DNA from: Clostridia bacterium
GTDB lineage: Bacteria > Bacillota_A > Clostridia > Christensenellales > Borkfalkiaceae
Direction of reading: 5' to 3'
Assembly: GCA_017456945.1 (NCBI GenBank)
Contig: JAFTIK010000010.1
Span: 1-41,171 of the forward strand
DNA length: 41,171 nt
In this document: one piece after another, positions 8,399 to 16,598 of the stretch
Position numbering within the stretch: position 1 is the first letter of the stretch
Layout: each line of letters begins with the position of its first letter
Program-made: the position numbers and the translations under genes
The notes under the pieces: generated by a model
What the model was told of the DNA's origin: nothing
What the model saw: the letters and a program-made list of their open reading frames with translations, nothing else
The model's database searches: none

Positions 8399-9751
8399 AT
8401 GAAAAAATTCTTTGAGAAAAACTTAATAAGCCTTGCAAAGAGCCTGAATAGCCCACTCTACGTAGTAGGTGGCGCTGTCAGGAATTTTCTCATTGACAAA
8501 AGTTATTCTTTAGACGTGGATTTGGCGGCGGCTATTCCTACTGAAGAACTTTCTGAAAAGTTAAAGCAGTTCGGGTTTACGATAGTTGCAGAATATAAGC
8601 GCACGGGTACGGTGGTTTTTCGTGGGGAAGATAGAAAATACGAATATACTGCGTTTAGGCGTGAAAAGTATTCTAAGGGTGGCGAGCATACCCCGATAGA
8701 AACGGAATTCACTTTAGATATACTAGAAGATGCAAAACGCCGTGATTTTAAGTGTAACGCCGTTTATTACGATATAGCAAACGGCAAGATAGTTGACGTT
8801 TTAGGTGGCGTTAAGGATATTAAGAACAAGGTTTTAGATACCGTTGACTTGCCCGAAAAGGTGTTTGGTAGCGACGGGCTAAGGCTTATGCGCCTTGCTA
8901 GGTTCGCAGGAGAACTTAACTTTAAGCCCACGCTAGAAGTTATGGGGGCTGCAACCAAGTTTGCTTCGAATATTAAAGATATTTCCCCCGAGCGTATTTA
9001 CGCCGAATTATTAAGAATTTTACACTCTGATGAAAAATATCCTTTCTCTGATAAAGAAGGGCATTATACGGGGTTAAAAATTTTAGACCATACTCGCGTT
9101 CTAGATTACGTGTTCCCCGAACTTACCCAAGGTAGGGGAATGGCGCAGAGAGCCGATTTTCATAAGTACGACGTTTTAGAGCATAGTTTAAGGGCGGTGT
9201 TACACTCTAACTATTCCGTTCGTTTGTCTTCGCTCTTGCACGACGTAGCAAAGCCATACTGCTTTAAGCGAGACGGTATGTATTATCGGCACGACGTTGA
9301 AGGCGAGCGCATGGCGGAAGATATTTTAAGGCGGTTAAAGGCGGATAACGCCACGATAAAGAAGGTTAAGTTCTTAGTAAAAGCGCATATGGTAGATTTA
9401 GATTGCTCTATGCGAGAAAGTAAGGTTAGGTTGTTTATGGTTAGAAACTTTAACCTTCTTAAAGAACTTCTTTACGTTAAGCAAGCCGATTACAGAGCAA
9501 GCCTTGAAAACGATAGCACTTCGCCGACGTTAATTAAATGGGGCAAAATTTACTGGGAAATGTGTAAAAACGGTGTTCCGTTTACTCTAAAAGACCTTAA
9601 AATTTCGGCAGAAGACTTGATTGCGCTTGGCTTTAAAGGGCAAGAGATAGGAAAGGAACTTAAAAAACTTTGGGAATTCGCAGTCGTTAACGACGGGGCG
9701 AACGACAAGGATAAATTGTTAAAAATAGCAAAAGACGATTTGGCTAAATAA
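8399..9751 (+). CDS. cca: CCA-adding enzyme (tRNA nucleotidyltransferase) with HD domain
   Basis: The 450-residue protein adds or repairs the 3' CCA end of tRNAs. YVVGGAVRNFL (residues 21-31) with DVD at 39-41 is the class II nucleotidyltransferase metal site. RRDFKCNA at 114-121 is the flexible-loop motif and SDGLRLMRLARFA is the nucleotide-recognition helix region. A C-terminal HD phosphohydrolase-type domain is marked by SLLHDVAKP and YRHDVEGE, as in many Firmicutes CCA enzymes. There is no Shine-Dalgarno sequence; the promoter's -10 box is 8 bases from the ATG, so the mRNA is probably leaderless. It shares a transcript with the giant repeat protein 30 bases downstream. Confident call. Confidence 0.93.
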   Translation: MKKFFEKNLISLAKSLNSPLYVVGGAVRNFLIDKSYSLDVDLAAAIPTEELSEKLKQFGFTIVAEYKRTGTVVFRGEDRKYEYTAFRREKYSKGGEHTPIETEFTLDILEDAKRRDFKCNAVYYDIANGKIVDVLGGVKDIKNKVLDTVDLPEKVFGSDGLRLMRLARFAGELNFKPTLEVMGAATKFASNIKDISPERIYAELLRILHSDEKYPFSDKEGHYTGLKILDHTRVLDYVFPELTQGRGMAQRADFHKYDVLEHSLRAVLHSNYSVRLSSLLHDVAKPYCFKRDGMYYRHDVEGERMAEDILRRLKADNATIKKVKFLVKAHMVDLDCSMRESKVRLFMVRNFNLLKELLYVKQADYRASLENDSTSPTLIKWGKIYWEMCKNGVPFTLKDLKISAEDLIALGFKGQEIGKELKKLWEFAVVNDGANDKDKLLKIAKDDLAK

Positions 9752-9781
9752 AAAGGAAAAAGTTAAAAAAGGAGTTTCGTT

Positions 9782-12700
9782 ATGGCTAGACTTCCAGTTT
9801 CCCAAGCAAAGGAAAAAATTAAACAGAAAAAAATTAAAAGGGCGTTTAAGGTAGCACGTTTCCGTGGGCTAAAGAACTTTATGTTTTGGCTTGCTGGCGC
9901 GCTAAGCAGTTTCGCTATCTTTTTCGGCGCTGTTTTTATTGCCGTTAAGGTAGTTCCTATTAGCACTTACGTTGGGGGCAAAGACAAATACGCTGAGTAC
10001 GTTAGCGATAAAGTTGCTTATAAAAGCATTTTAGACGCTATTTTGGAAATTCAAAGTTATAAGTTTGAAGATTTTCCTATCGTTGAAAAAAGCATTAACG
10101 ACCTTTTAGAAAATACTAAAATAGACGAACACACTAAACTTGGCGACGTGATTACGGTAGATACCGTAAAACTTAACTCAATTCAGTTTAAGGGGGACTT
10201 TTCAAGCGCGCTTTCCGAGTGTATAGCCTTTAACGAAGACGGAATAAACAATAAAGTTCTCGGCTCGGAGAACGCTATCGCCGTGTTTAGAGATTATATT
10301 CAAGTTCCGTCCCCACTTAACGAAGAAGGTACGGATATTAAAGAAGGGCTTAACCCCAAAATCTACTGTTATAAATCTGCGCAAGGGAACGCGCCTATGA
10401 GTACGGGCGAGTTCTTGGACTTGGTTGACGAAAACGGCAATATTAAACAAAGTATTCCCGAAGACGCAGAGTTTTATATTAAGCCTATGTTAAAACTACC
10501 TATTATGGACGCTATTTCTAACGTGGGCGCTTATATAAATTATTTGGGTATAAACGAAGTTTTGAACGTTTTGAAAATGGATAGGAAATCGCTCGTTTAC
10601 AAGGCGTTTAGGGACGTAAAACTCGGCGCGTTTATATCTAGCGAAGGCGGGTTCTCTGCCGATATGATATTAAAGAATATCTGCCTTAACGATTTAGAAG
10701 AATTTACTAGCCTAGGCGATATAGGTAAACTTGAGTTTTTCAGAGATTACTCTTTAGTAGAAGAACAGGATAGACCCGAAGTGGTTGGCGATAGGATTAC
10801 TGAAAACCCCGAAGGCTCGGAAGATAAGTTTACTTCTAACCCCAAACTTTATTACCTTTTGGTTGAAGGTAACCACGGTGAAGAAACTGCGGTTTACGCT
10901 AGAGCCTTTAACGACGACGGTCAGTTTTTGTCGCATTTCTATAAACAAGAAGACGGCAGTTATATAGGCGACACCAAGGGCGATAACCCCGACAAGTTGT
11001 TTGAAGATTTTGATAAAGCCGACCTTTACTATGCAAACCTTACTTATGCGCCGTTTGCAGACGTTTTAGATTTGCTTGGCGAAACTATAGGAAGACAAAC
11101 TATCCCAGGGCTTATGAAAGCGTTTGAGATAGATCTTGGCGAAAACGAACTGATTTCTAAACTCTTGGGAGACTACACTATCGCCGACTTTGGAAAGAGT
11201 GAAGAAGACGGCGGTTTTTCGGTTGACACGCTCTTAAGTAGAGTTTCGCTCGTAGATTTGGGCGGCGCAGAACTACTTGGCGACCTTGGGAATTTATCTT
11301 TCTTTAAGGGTTACTCTTTAGTGGAAAAAGAAGATAAACCCGTTATCGACGGCGGTTATATAACTAAAGGTAAGGATATAGACGACCAAGAAACGTTTAC
11401 TTCTAACCCCAAACTTTACTATATTTTAGTTGGCTCTGAATACGTTAGAGCGTTTGACGACGACGGTAAACTTCTAGATACTATAACCGATTACGATAAC
11501 ACTGAACTTTATTACGCAAACCTTACTTATACGCCTTTCTCCGACGCTTTAGATTTGCTCGGCGAAACGATAGGGATACAGACTATCCCAGGGCTTATGG
11601 AAGCGCTCGGAATAAAGGTAGAAGAAGGCTCTCTTATCGAAAAACTTCTTAAAGGTTATACTATAGAAGAATTTGGTAAACCAGTAGAAGAAGGAGGGTT
11701 TGACGTTAATAAGGTAGTTATTACCGACCTTCTCGGCGAAAAAGACGACAGTAACGAAACCCTTTATAAGTTGTTGCTTTCGGCAACCGTAGGTATGCCC
11801 GAAAAAGGCAGTATGACCGACCTTGAATACCAACAAGCAATAGACGACGCTATTAAGGCTTTAACTATCGGCAACCTTATGGGCGACTTTAATATAGAAG
11901 GTGTTTCAATAACCCAGTTTATCGCTCTTGACGGCGAAGTTCTAGATATGCTCGTTGAATCAATCAACGTGAATAAAAAAGCCGAACACGACGCGATTAC
12001 CGACCCTGACAAAGGGGAATATCAACCCGTAACTAAAGATAACGTAACGATAGGCGACTTTAAGTATTTCGGTTTGGACGGGGTTAAACTTTCTACTATA
12101 CTTGGCGATTATGCTACAAGTCAAACCCTTTACGACGTGTTGCTTTCTGCAAAAGGGCTTATGCCTGAAAAAGGTAGTATGTCTAACGACGAGTACTTAA
12201 ACGCTAAAAAAGAACTAGCAGAAAATCTTACGGCAGACGTTTTGTCTAGTGGGCTTAATATAGAAGACGTTAGTCTTTCGGTAATTTTAACTAACGACGA
12301 CGGCGAAAACGATGAACTTTATAATATACTCTTGCAGGCGCTTACTATTACGGGGGTATCTAATCCTACTTACGAAGATATAAAGATAAGTCATCTACAA
12401 AGTGGGTTTAAGTTGGATAACGTGTCGCTATCCACCGTTTTAGGCGATTATAGCGATAACCAAACCCTTTACGACGTGTTGCTTTCTGCAAAAGATTTAA
12501 TGCCCGAAAAAGGCAGTATGACCGATACGGAATACAAAACGGCAAAAGAAACGGCTGCTAAAACTCTTAACGTAGGCTCGCTTTCCGAAGGGTTTGATAT
12601 GATGAACGTAAACTTGTCGGTAGTGCTAGAAAACAACGCTACTAATAAGTCGCTCTACGATATTCTTCTTAAAGCGGTAGTAGTTACCGATGGCAACGAT

Positions 12701-14041
12701 AACGTGATAGCAAGCCCAAGCGTAAACGATATTAAGATTAAGCATCTTTCTTCCTTTAAGGCAGATAACATCTTGCTTTCAAGCGTTATAACCCCGTCGT
12801 CTAACACCGAACTTTACGATATACTCGTTCAAACGATAAACGACGTAAGAAAGGCTGAATACGACGCGAATACGGCTACCGATAAGGGCGAATTTGTTGC
12901 AACGACTTCTGCAAACGTCACGGTTGGTGACTTTAAGTATTTCAAGACAAATAAAATTTTGCTTTCAAGCGTGCTTGAAAACAATTCGGATAACGCAACC
13001 ATTTATAAGTTGCTTACCGAGGCTACGGGTTTGCCAGTTGATAAAATTACCGTTGAAAGCCTTAACGGGTTTAAGACGGATAACGTGCATCTAGTTTCGG
13101 TAATGCCTTATAGCGCGGATAACGCCGACCTTTATAAAATACTTTGTCAAGCGACTAATACAGCCGATTACAACGCAATAACGGTGGCAACCCTTAAAGA
13201 TTTCTCGGTTGGTAACGTAAATATGGGCACGGCTTTACCTGGCGCAAACGATACGCTTAAATCAATTCTCGTTCAAGCGCTCGGCGGAACGAAAGATTAC
13301 GAAGATATTTTAATTTCTGAACTCGGTAGCGCAGATTTCTCGATATCCAAAGTAAAACTTAAAAACGTGCTTACAGGCGTGCCGGATGACGGTCTTTTAG
13401 CGCAAATCCTTTCGCAAGCGACTGGTACGGCTACTACGGCTAAACCGTTTGAAGACATAACCATAGAAGATTTGTCGGGTTCTTCATTTACCTTGGACAA
13501 CGTTCAGTTAGCCACGGTATTGCACGAAAATACCGACGATAATCCCATACTTAACGCATTGCTACACGCAGACGGCGACCCCGTAACGGTGGGTACGCTA
13601 AGTGAAAGAATAGGCTCGCTTACCGTATATTCCGTTTACGGCGAAAGCGTGTTTACCACCGTTCAATCTAAAGCCGTTTACGACTTGGCTTATTATATGA
13701 CCTTTGAAGATGGCAAACACGTTGGCTATACCACTAACGCAGAAGACGCAAGGGTTAAAGATACTACCAAGTATTATCTTTCTACCGATTCTGGTATGTG
13801 GGGCTTGGTGTGCTTAGATGCGAAAACGCTTATTTATTCGGGCGCTAACGCTGGTAGAGCAAGCGAATATGTAATTTGCACTTTAACCGTTAAAGATATG
13901 GAAAACGGGGCAAGTATAAGCGATAAGCTTAAGAACGCAACTTTAAGGCGTATGATTGACGCGGGCGTTCTAGATGGTTCGGCGGTAAAGAGTACTTATT
14001 ATTGCGCAACTATGAGCGAAATACTAACTCATTTACCGTAA
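9782..14041 (+). CDS. Giant membrane-anchored repeat protein (1,419 aa), family not recognised
   Basis: A basic N-terminus (residues 1-30) is followed by one membrane helix (about 33-58, FWLAGALSSFAIFFGAVFIA) and then about 1,360 residues predicted outside the cell. Two tandem copies of an approximately 188-residue module lie near residues 290-635 (both contain TSNPKLYY, LYYANLTY, LDLLGETIG and QTIPGLM). From about 640 to 1,280 there are at least ten shorter units, each starting F-x-x-DNV-x-LS-x-VL, containing LYDILL and closing with a DI-x-I-x-x-L strand. Three of these carry the insert MPEKGSM. The C-terminal 110 residues are non-repetitive. The composition is acidic and Asp/Leu-rich, and there is no LPXTG or enzyme motif. 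SD AAAGGAG precedes the ATG; it is co-transcribed with cca. A structural or adhesive envelope role is inference. Confidence 0.7.
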   Translation: MARLPVSQAKEKIKQKKIKRAFKVARFRGLKNFMFWLAGALSSFAIFFGAVFIAVKVVPISTYVGGKDKYAEYVSDKVAYKSILDAILEIQSYKFEDFPIVEKSINDLLENTKIDEHTKLGDVITVDTVKLNSIQFKGDFSSALSECIAFNEDGINNKVLGSENAIAVFRDYIQVPSPLNEEGTDIKEGLNPKIYCYKSAQGNAPMSTGEFLDLVDENGNIKQSIPEDAEFYIKPMLKLPIMDAISNVGAYINYLGINEVLNVLKMDRKSLVYKAFRDVKLGAFISSEGGFSADMILKNICLNDLEEFTSLGDIGKLEFFRDYSLVEEQDRPEVVGDRITENPEGSEDKFTSNPKLYYLLVEGNHGEETAVYARAFNDDGQFLSHFYKQEDGSYIGDTKGDNPDKLFEDFDKADLYYANLTYAPFADVLDLLGETIGRQTIPGLMKAFEIDLGENELISKLLGDYTIADFGKSEEDGGFSVDTLLSRVSLVDLGGAELLGDLGNLSFFKGYSLVEKEDKPVIDGGYITKGKDIDDQETFTSNPKLYYILVGSEYVRAFDDDGKLLDTITDYDNTELYYANLTYTPFSDALDLLGETIGIQTIPGLMEALGIKVEEGSLIEKLLKGYTIEEFGKPVEEGGFDVNKVVITDLLGEKDDSNETLYKLLLSATVGMPEKGSMTDLEYQQAIDDAIKALTIGNLMGDFNIEGVSITQFIALDGEVLDMLVESINVNKKAEHDAITDPDKGEYQPVTKDNVTIGDFKYFGLDGVKLSTILGDYATSQTLYDVLLSAKGLMPEKGSMSNDEYLNAKKELAENLTADVLSSGLNIEDVSLSVILTNDDGENDELYNILLQALTITGVSNPTYEDIKISHLQSGFKLDNVSLSTVLGDYSDNQTLYDVLLSAKDLMPEKGSMTDTEYKTAKETAAKTLNVGSLSEGFDMMNVNLSVVLENNATNKSLYDILLKAVVVTDGNDNVIASPSVNDIKIKHLSSFKADNILLSSVITPSSNTELYDILVQTINDVRKAEYDANTATDKGEFVATTSANVTVGDFKYFKTNKILLSSVLENNSDNATIYKLLTEATGLPVDKITVESLNGFKTDNVHLVSVMPYSADNADLYKILCQATNTADYNAITVATLKDFSVGNVNMGTALPGANDTLKSILVQALGGTKDYEDILISELGSADFSISKVKLKNVLTGVPDDGLLAQILSQATGTATTAKPFEDITIEDLSGSSFTLDNVQLATVLHENTDDNPILNALLHADGDPVTVGTLSERIGSLTVYSVYGESVFTTVQSKAVYDLAYYMTFEDGKHVGYTTNAEDARVKDTTKYYLSTDSGMWGLVCLDAKTLIYSGANAGRASEYVICTLTVKDMENGASISDKLKNATLRRMIDAGVLDGSAVKSTYYCATMSEILTHLP
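10650..11690 (+). repeat. Tandem duplication of an approximately 188-residue module inside the giant gene
   Basis: Two copies begin near 10650 and 11215. Both have the order SLVE, TSNPKLYY, Asp-rich loop, LYYANLTY, LDLLGETIG, QTIPGLM and a closing YTI-x-x-FGK. The first copy carries extra Asp/Gly-rich sequence. Coordinates are approximate. Confidence 0.75.
11711..13620 (+). repeat. Array of about 45-60-residue Leu-rich units in the giant gene
   Basis: At least ten units share the pattern DNV-x-LS-x-VL, then LYDILL or a variant, then I-x-I-x-x-L. Longer versions carry MPEKGSM (near 11796, 12162 and 12500) or a DKGEY/DKGEF insert (near 12010 and 12885), pointing to duplication of multi-unit blocks. 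Confidence 0.75.
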
Positions 14042-14094
14042 AAAGAAGATTTTTTAGTAAAACTAATTTAAAAATAATATATTAAATAAAATAA

Positions 14095-14123
14095 TTGACA
14101 AAAAAATAAATATTTGATATTAT
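14095..14123 (+). promoter_or_regulatory. Promoter of the rpsF-ssb-rpsR operon
   Basis: TTGACA (14095-14100) and TATTAT (14118-14123) are 17 bases apart, just before the structured leader. Confidence 0.8.
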
Positions 14124-14131
14124 TATTTAGC

Positions 14132-14195
14132 CTATCCGCAAAAGTCGCGGGTAGAAGCATAACCTTGCTTGTGCCTAGAGCATAAGCCGAATAAG
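14132..14195 (+). promoter_or_regulatory. Candidate S6:S18 ribosomal-protein leader
   Basis: The leader of rpsF folds into two hairpins: CTATCCGC/GCGGGTAG (14132-14154) and GCTTGTGC/GCATAAGC (14167-14187). The second is flanked on the 5' side by ACCTT and on the 3' side by CCGAATAAG. An unpaired CCG opposite ACC beside a hairpin is the known S6:S18 recognition feature in rpsF leaders of many bacteria, which mimics the S6/S18 site in 16S rRNA. Its position directly before rpsF supports this. Exact outer pairing was not computed. Confidence 0.65.
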
Positions 14196-14213
14196 TCCAG
14201 GAGGTAAAAATTT

Positions 14214-14495
14214 ATGACGAAATACGAGATGCTTTATATTCTTGATGCAAGTCTTACCGACGAAGCAAAAGAAGGTATCATCACGAAGTTCGAAGACTTG
14301 GTTAAGAACAACGGCGGTGTTGTAGAAAAGACCGATCGTTGGGGCGTAAAGAAATTACAATACCCCATCAACTACAAGTCTGAAGGATACTACGTTTTGA
14401 TGACTTTCGAAGCTGAAAAGACGTTGGTTGTAGAACTCAAGCGTATCGCCGGTATTGTTGACGGCATAATTAGAAGATTGATTACCAAAAGATAA
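14214..14495 (+). CDS. rpsF: 30S ribosomal protein S6
   Basis: The 93-residue product MTKYEMLYILDASL...RWGVKKLQYPINYKSEGYYV is a full-length S6. S6 binds the central domain of 16S rRNA together with S18, which is encoded two genes downstream. CAGGAGGT 6-8 bases before the ATG is a very strong ribosome site. It is first in the conserved rpsF-ssb-rpsR operon. Confidence 0.97.
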   Translation: MTKYEMLYILDASLTDEAKEGIITKFEDLVKNNGGVVEKTDRWGVKKLQYPINYKSEGYYVLMTFEAEKTLVVELKRIAGIVDGIIRRLITKR

Positions 14496-14512
14496 GGGTA
14501 AGGAGAAAGAAA

Positions 14513-14923
14513 ATGAACAAAGTTATCTTAGTCGGAAACTTAACGCGTGACCCCGAACTTACTGAAACCCCTAGCGGCGTTGCAGTATGCAGATTTTCGA
14601 TAGCAGTATCGAGAGATTACGCTAATGCCGACGGAAACAGAGAAACTGACTTTTTCAATATTACCGTATGGCGTGGAAGAGCCGAAAACTGCGGTAAATA
14701 TTTGAAAAAAGGCAACAAGGTCGCTATAGTAGGTAGCCTTCAAACCCGTTCGTATGAAGATAAGGACGGTATAAAGAGAAACGTTACCGAAGTAGTAGCA
14801 AACGAAGTTGAATTTTTAACGCCGAAGAATGCTCAGGGTGACGACGTAGATACCACCGTGGTATCTACAAGACGTGAACGCCCACAATTAGAAGCAATCG
14901 ACGATAATCAACTTCCTTTCTAA
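14513..14923 (+). CDS. ssb: Single-stranded DNA-binding protein
   Basis: The 136-residue protein has the OB-fold N-terminus MNKVILVGNLTRDPEL, RFSIAVSRDY and FFNITVWRGRAENCGKYLKKGNKV, and ends in the acidic tip DDNQLPF that recruits partner proteins such as RecG, PriA and RecQ. The linker between OB-fold and tip is short (about 25 residues), giving a compact SSB. It is located 17 bases after rpsF with AAGGAGA before the ATG. Confidence 0.97.
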   Translation: MNKVILVGNLTRDPELTETPSGVAVCRFSIAVSRDYANADGNRETDFFNITVWRGRAENCGKYLKKGNKVAIVGSLQTRSYEDKDGIKRNVTEVVANEVEFLTPKNAQGDDVDTTVVSTRRERPQLEAIDDNQLPF

Positions 14924-14960
14924 AAGTCGTTTGACTCAAGAATATTAAAGGAGAACAAAA

Positions 14961-15257
14961 ATGGAAGAAAATACCAACGTAACTACTGCACCTGCTACTG
15001 AAGAACGTGCAGCAGCTCCCAAGGAAGGGAAAAAATTTGTTAAGAGAATTCCCCGCAGAAAAGTATGCGCTTTCTGTCAAAACAAAACCGAAAGCATTGA
15101 TTATAAGGATATCAACACCTTAAAGAAATACGTTGCTGAAGGCGGCAAAATTCTCCCGCGCCGTATGACCGGCGTTTGCGCTAAACACCAAAGAGTTTTG
15201 GCTGTTGCTATTAAGCGCGCTAGATTGGTTGACTTGTTACCTTTCAAAGGTGAATAA
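14961..15257 (+). CDS. rpsR: 30S ribosomal protein S18
   Basis: The 98-residue protein has an approximately 25-residue Ala/Glu-rich N-terminal extension before the conserved core ([37 protein letters not shown]). CxxC plus CAKH makes it a possible zinc-binding (C+) form. It forms the S6:S18 heterodimer with the product of the first gene of the operon. AAAGGAGA precedes the ATG, and a terminator closes the operon. Confidence 0.96.
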   Translation: MEENTNVTTAPATEERAAAPKEGKKFVKRIPRRKVCAFCQNKTESIDYKDINTLKKYVAEGGKILPRRMTGVCAKHQRVLAVAIKRARLVDLLPFKGE

Positions 15258-15277
15258 TTCAATTGAAAATTAAAAAT

Positions 15278-15318
15278 AAAGACCGTATTGAACTTTTTTG
15301 TTTAGCACGGTCTTTTTT
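15278..15318 (+). terminator. Terminator of rpsF-ssb-rpsR
   Basis: AAAGACCGT and ACGGTCTTT pair across a loop of about 20 bases, followed by TTTTTAT. Confidence 0.75.
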
Positions 15319-15463
15319 ATCTTTAAAATAGAAAAAAGTATGTGATTTTGCAAAATTGATGTTAAGCAACAAAATGTGTTAATTTTTAACACGTTTTATT
15401 AAAATAACATATATTAGTGAAAAAAATTTTCAAAAATATTTTAAAAAACGGGTTAAAAACACT
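15319..15463. other. AT-rich intergenic stretch with one perfect short palindrome
   Basis: No gene is seen. GTGTTAA and TTAACAC (15376-15392) form a perfect 7-bp inverted repeat with a TTT loop, followed by GTTTTATT. It may be a weak terminator or a protein site ahead of the small RNA promoter. Confidence 0.4.
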
Positions 15464-15492
15464 TTACAAATCTTGTCGAAAGTTGTATTATA
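15464..15492 (+). promoter_or_regulatory. Promoter of an orphan small-RNA locus
   Basis: TTTACA (15464-15469) and TATTAT (15487-15492) are 17 bases apart. The predicted start is near 15499, about 97 bases before a strong terminator. Confidence 0.7.
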
Positions 15493-15498
15493 TCATTG

Positions 15499-15595
15499 TC
15501 GAAAGGGAAAACCGCTCGGCAATAAAGATGCTCATCATTTTCCCCCTTATCATATATTATTCAGGAAGCAGTTAACCTTGTTAATTGCTTTTTGA
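15499..15595 (+). ncRNA. Candidate novel small RNA of about 97 nt
   Basis: A short unit lies between its own promoter (15464-15492) and its own terminator (15566-15595), and the next gene has a separate promoter (15689-15717). Inside, GGGAAA (15506-15511) can pair with TTTCCC (15539-15544) to enclose an arm containing a small CCG/CGG stem, followed by an A/U-rich linker. It does not match the consensus of SRP RNA, 6S RNA, or any riboswitch I can recall. A leader of the downstream gene is less likely because of the intervening terminator and second promoter, but attenuated read-through is possible. The frame of the downstream gene is open across it, so a short translated leader cannot be excluded. 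Confidence 0.5.
15566..15595 (+). terminator. Terminator of the small-RNA locus
   Basis: AAGCAGTTAAC and GTTAATTGCTT form an 11-bp stem (one G-T pair) with loop CTT, followed directly by a T run. Confidence 0.8.
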
Positions 15596-15688
15596 ATTTT
15601 AAACCCAAAATTCCATATACTTCGCAATGCGTAGTTTATTGCTATGCAAAAACAATATTAAACATTATTAAGGGGCTAAACTTTACGC

Positions 15689-15717
15689 TTGATTTTATAT
15701 CGTTAGTTTGGTATAAT
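15689..15717 (+). promoter_or_regulatory. Promoter of the C_GCAxxG_C_C gene
   Basis: TTGATT (15689-15694) and TATAAT (15712-15717) have a 17-base spacer. The transcript would start about 18 bases before the ATG at 15742. Confidence 0.75.
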
Positions 15718-15741
15718 AAAATAAAAAAAGGGAATACAATT

Positions 15742-16113
15742 ATGACTAAAGGTGAAATTGCTAAAAGTTTATACGAACAAGGGCTAAACTGCTCTCAAGC
15801 AGTAGTTTTAGCATTTAAAGAAGAAATGGGGCTAGAAGAAAACCAACTTAAAAAACTAATATCATGTTTTGGCGGTGGGTTTGGTCGCCAAGGTTTAGTG
15901 TGTGGGGCTGTTTCGGGTATGACAATGGTCGTTGGCTATCTTATGCCTGAAAATAGCGAAAAACTTGCCGTTTACGAAAGAATTAAAAACGCTTGCGCGT
16001 TGGTAAAAGAGCAACTTGGCTCGTTAAACTGTAAAGAGTTAAAGGAAATGAATAAAACTTCTTGTGGCGATATTTGCAAAATCGTTGCAGATATAACGGA
16101 AAAATTCATTTAA
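15742..16113 (+). CDS. C_GCAxxG_C_C family protein
   Basis: The 123-residue protein carries the family's cysteine pattern: LNCSQAVV (Cys 17), a Cys before FGGGFGRQG, VCGAVSGM (the GCAxxG-type motif) and later cysteines in NACALV, LNCKEL and KTSCGDIC. Members are often redox or metal-related and frequently found in anaerobes, but no biochemical role is established. I chose the ATG at 15742 because AAAAAAAGGG precedes it and because the promoter lies just upstream. The open frame extends further upstream only through the promoter and small-RNA region. Confidence 0.85.
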   Translation: MTKGEIAKSLYEQGLNCSQAVVLAFKEEMGLEENQLKKLISCFGGGFGRQGLVCGAVSGMTMVVGYLMPENSEKLAVYERIKNACALVKEQLGSLNCKELKEMNKTSCGDICKIVADITEKFI

Positions 16114-16132
16114 TAAAATTTCGCACAACCCC

Positions 16133-16160
16133 TTGCAATTATTCTTTTTTATGGTACAAT
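16133..16160 (+). promoter_or_regulatory. Promoter of the small membrane protein gene
   Basis: TTGCAA (16133-16138) and TACAAT (16155-16160) have a 16-base spacer. Confidence 0.65.
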
Positions 16161-16179
16161 AAAGAAAAAGGGGGAAAAT

Positions 16180-16551
16180 ATGGAAGATTATAATATTGAA
16201 CGCACGGTAGAAAGGGTAAAAAGAGTTCCGATATTCTTAAAAGTTCTATCAGCCATAATTTATTTGGTAGTAACGGCATTTTTGATTTACGGGCTTATCG
16301 GTTGTTTAGATGACAAAAAGGTAAAGGTTTCGCTTGCTTTTTATCTAACTTTTTCAGTTATTATTTTTGGCTCGATAGGTAATATAATAAGTACTATCGT
16401 TTCTTTAGTCGGTTTAATCATTAGCATTATTAAACGCAAGAACGGTGGCTCTATGGCAGACGTTATTTATTTTATCGTTATGGTTATTTTGCCGGCGCTT
16501 ACCGAAATCGTTATAATACTAATTACTAAAGGCATTTCTAAAAATTATTAA
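16180..16551 (+). CDS. Small membrane protein with about three transmembrane helices
   Basis: The 123-residue product has hydrophobic segments near residues 17-41, 51-85 and 95-118 and a charged N-terminus (ERTVERVKRVP). I do not recognise the family; no catalytic motif is visible. AAAAAGGGGG precedes the ATG, it has its own promoter, and it ends at a terminator shared with the convergent transporter gene. It is probably a real gene because of its membrane-helix pattern and signals on both sides. Confidence 0.75.
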   Translation: MEDYNIERTVERVKRVPIFLKVLSAIIYLVVTAFLIYGLIGCLDDKKVKVSLAFYLTFSVIIFGSIGNIISTIVSLVGLIISIIKRKNGGSMADVIYFIVMVILPALTEIVIILITKGISKNY

Positions 16552-16585
16552 AAAAAAAGGACTTTCAGTTGAAAGTCCTTTTTTT
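16552..16585. terminator. Bidirectional terminator between convergent genes
   Basis: GGACTTTC and GAAAGTCC around AGTT, flanked by eight A and seven T, work in both directions. Confidence 0.9.
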
Positions 16586-16598
16586 ATATCCTAATAAA

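Noticed and set aside
10650..13620. CRISPR-like repeats
   Set aside because: The repeats are in-frame protein repeats with diverged codons, not identical short repeats with unique spacers.
15561..15590. Possible SRP (4.5S-like) RNA because of CAGGAAGCAG
   Set aside because: SRP RNA needs a GTCAGG-type strand opposite GGAAGCAG in the apical loop; here AAGCAG is one arm of a terminator stem and no partner strand exists upstream.
15592..15741. N-terminal extension of the C_GCAxxG_C_C protein
   Set aside because: The extra codons cover the small-RNA terminator tail and the gene's promoter, have no ribosome site and do not match the family; the ATG at 15742 is preferred.
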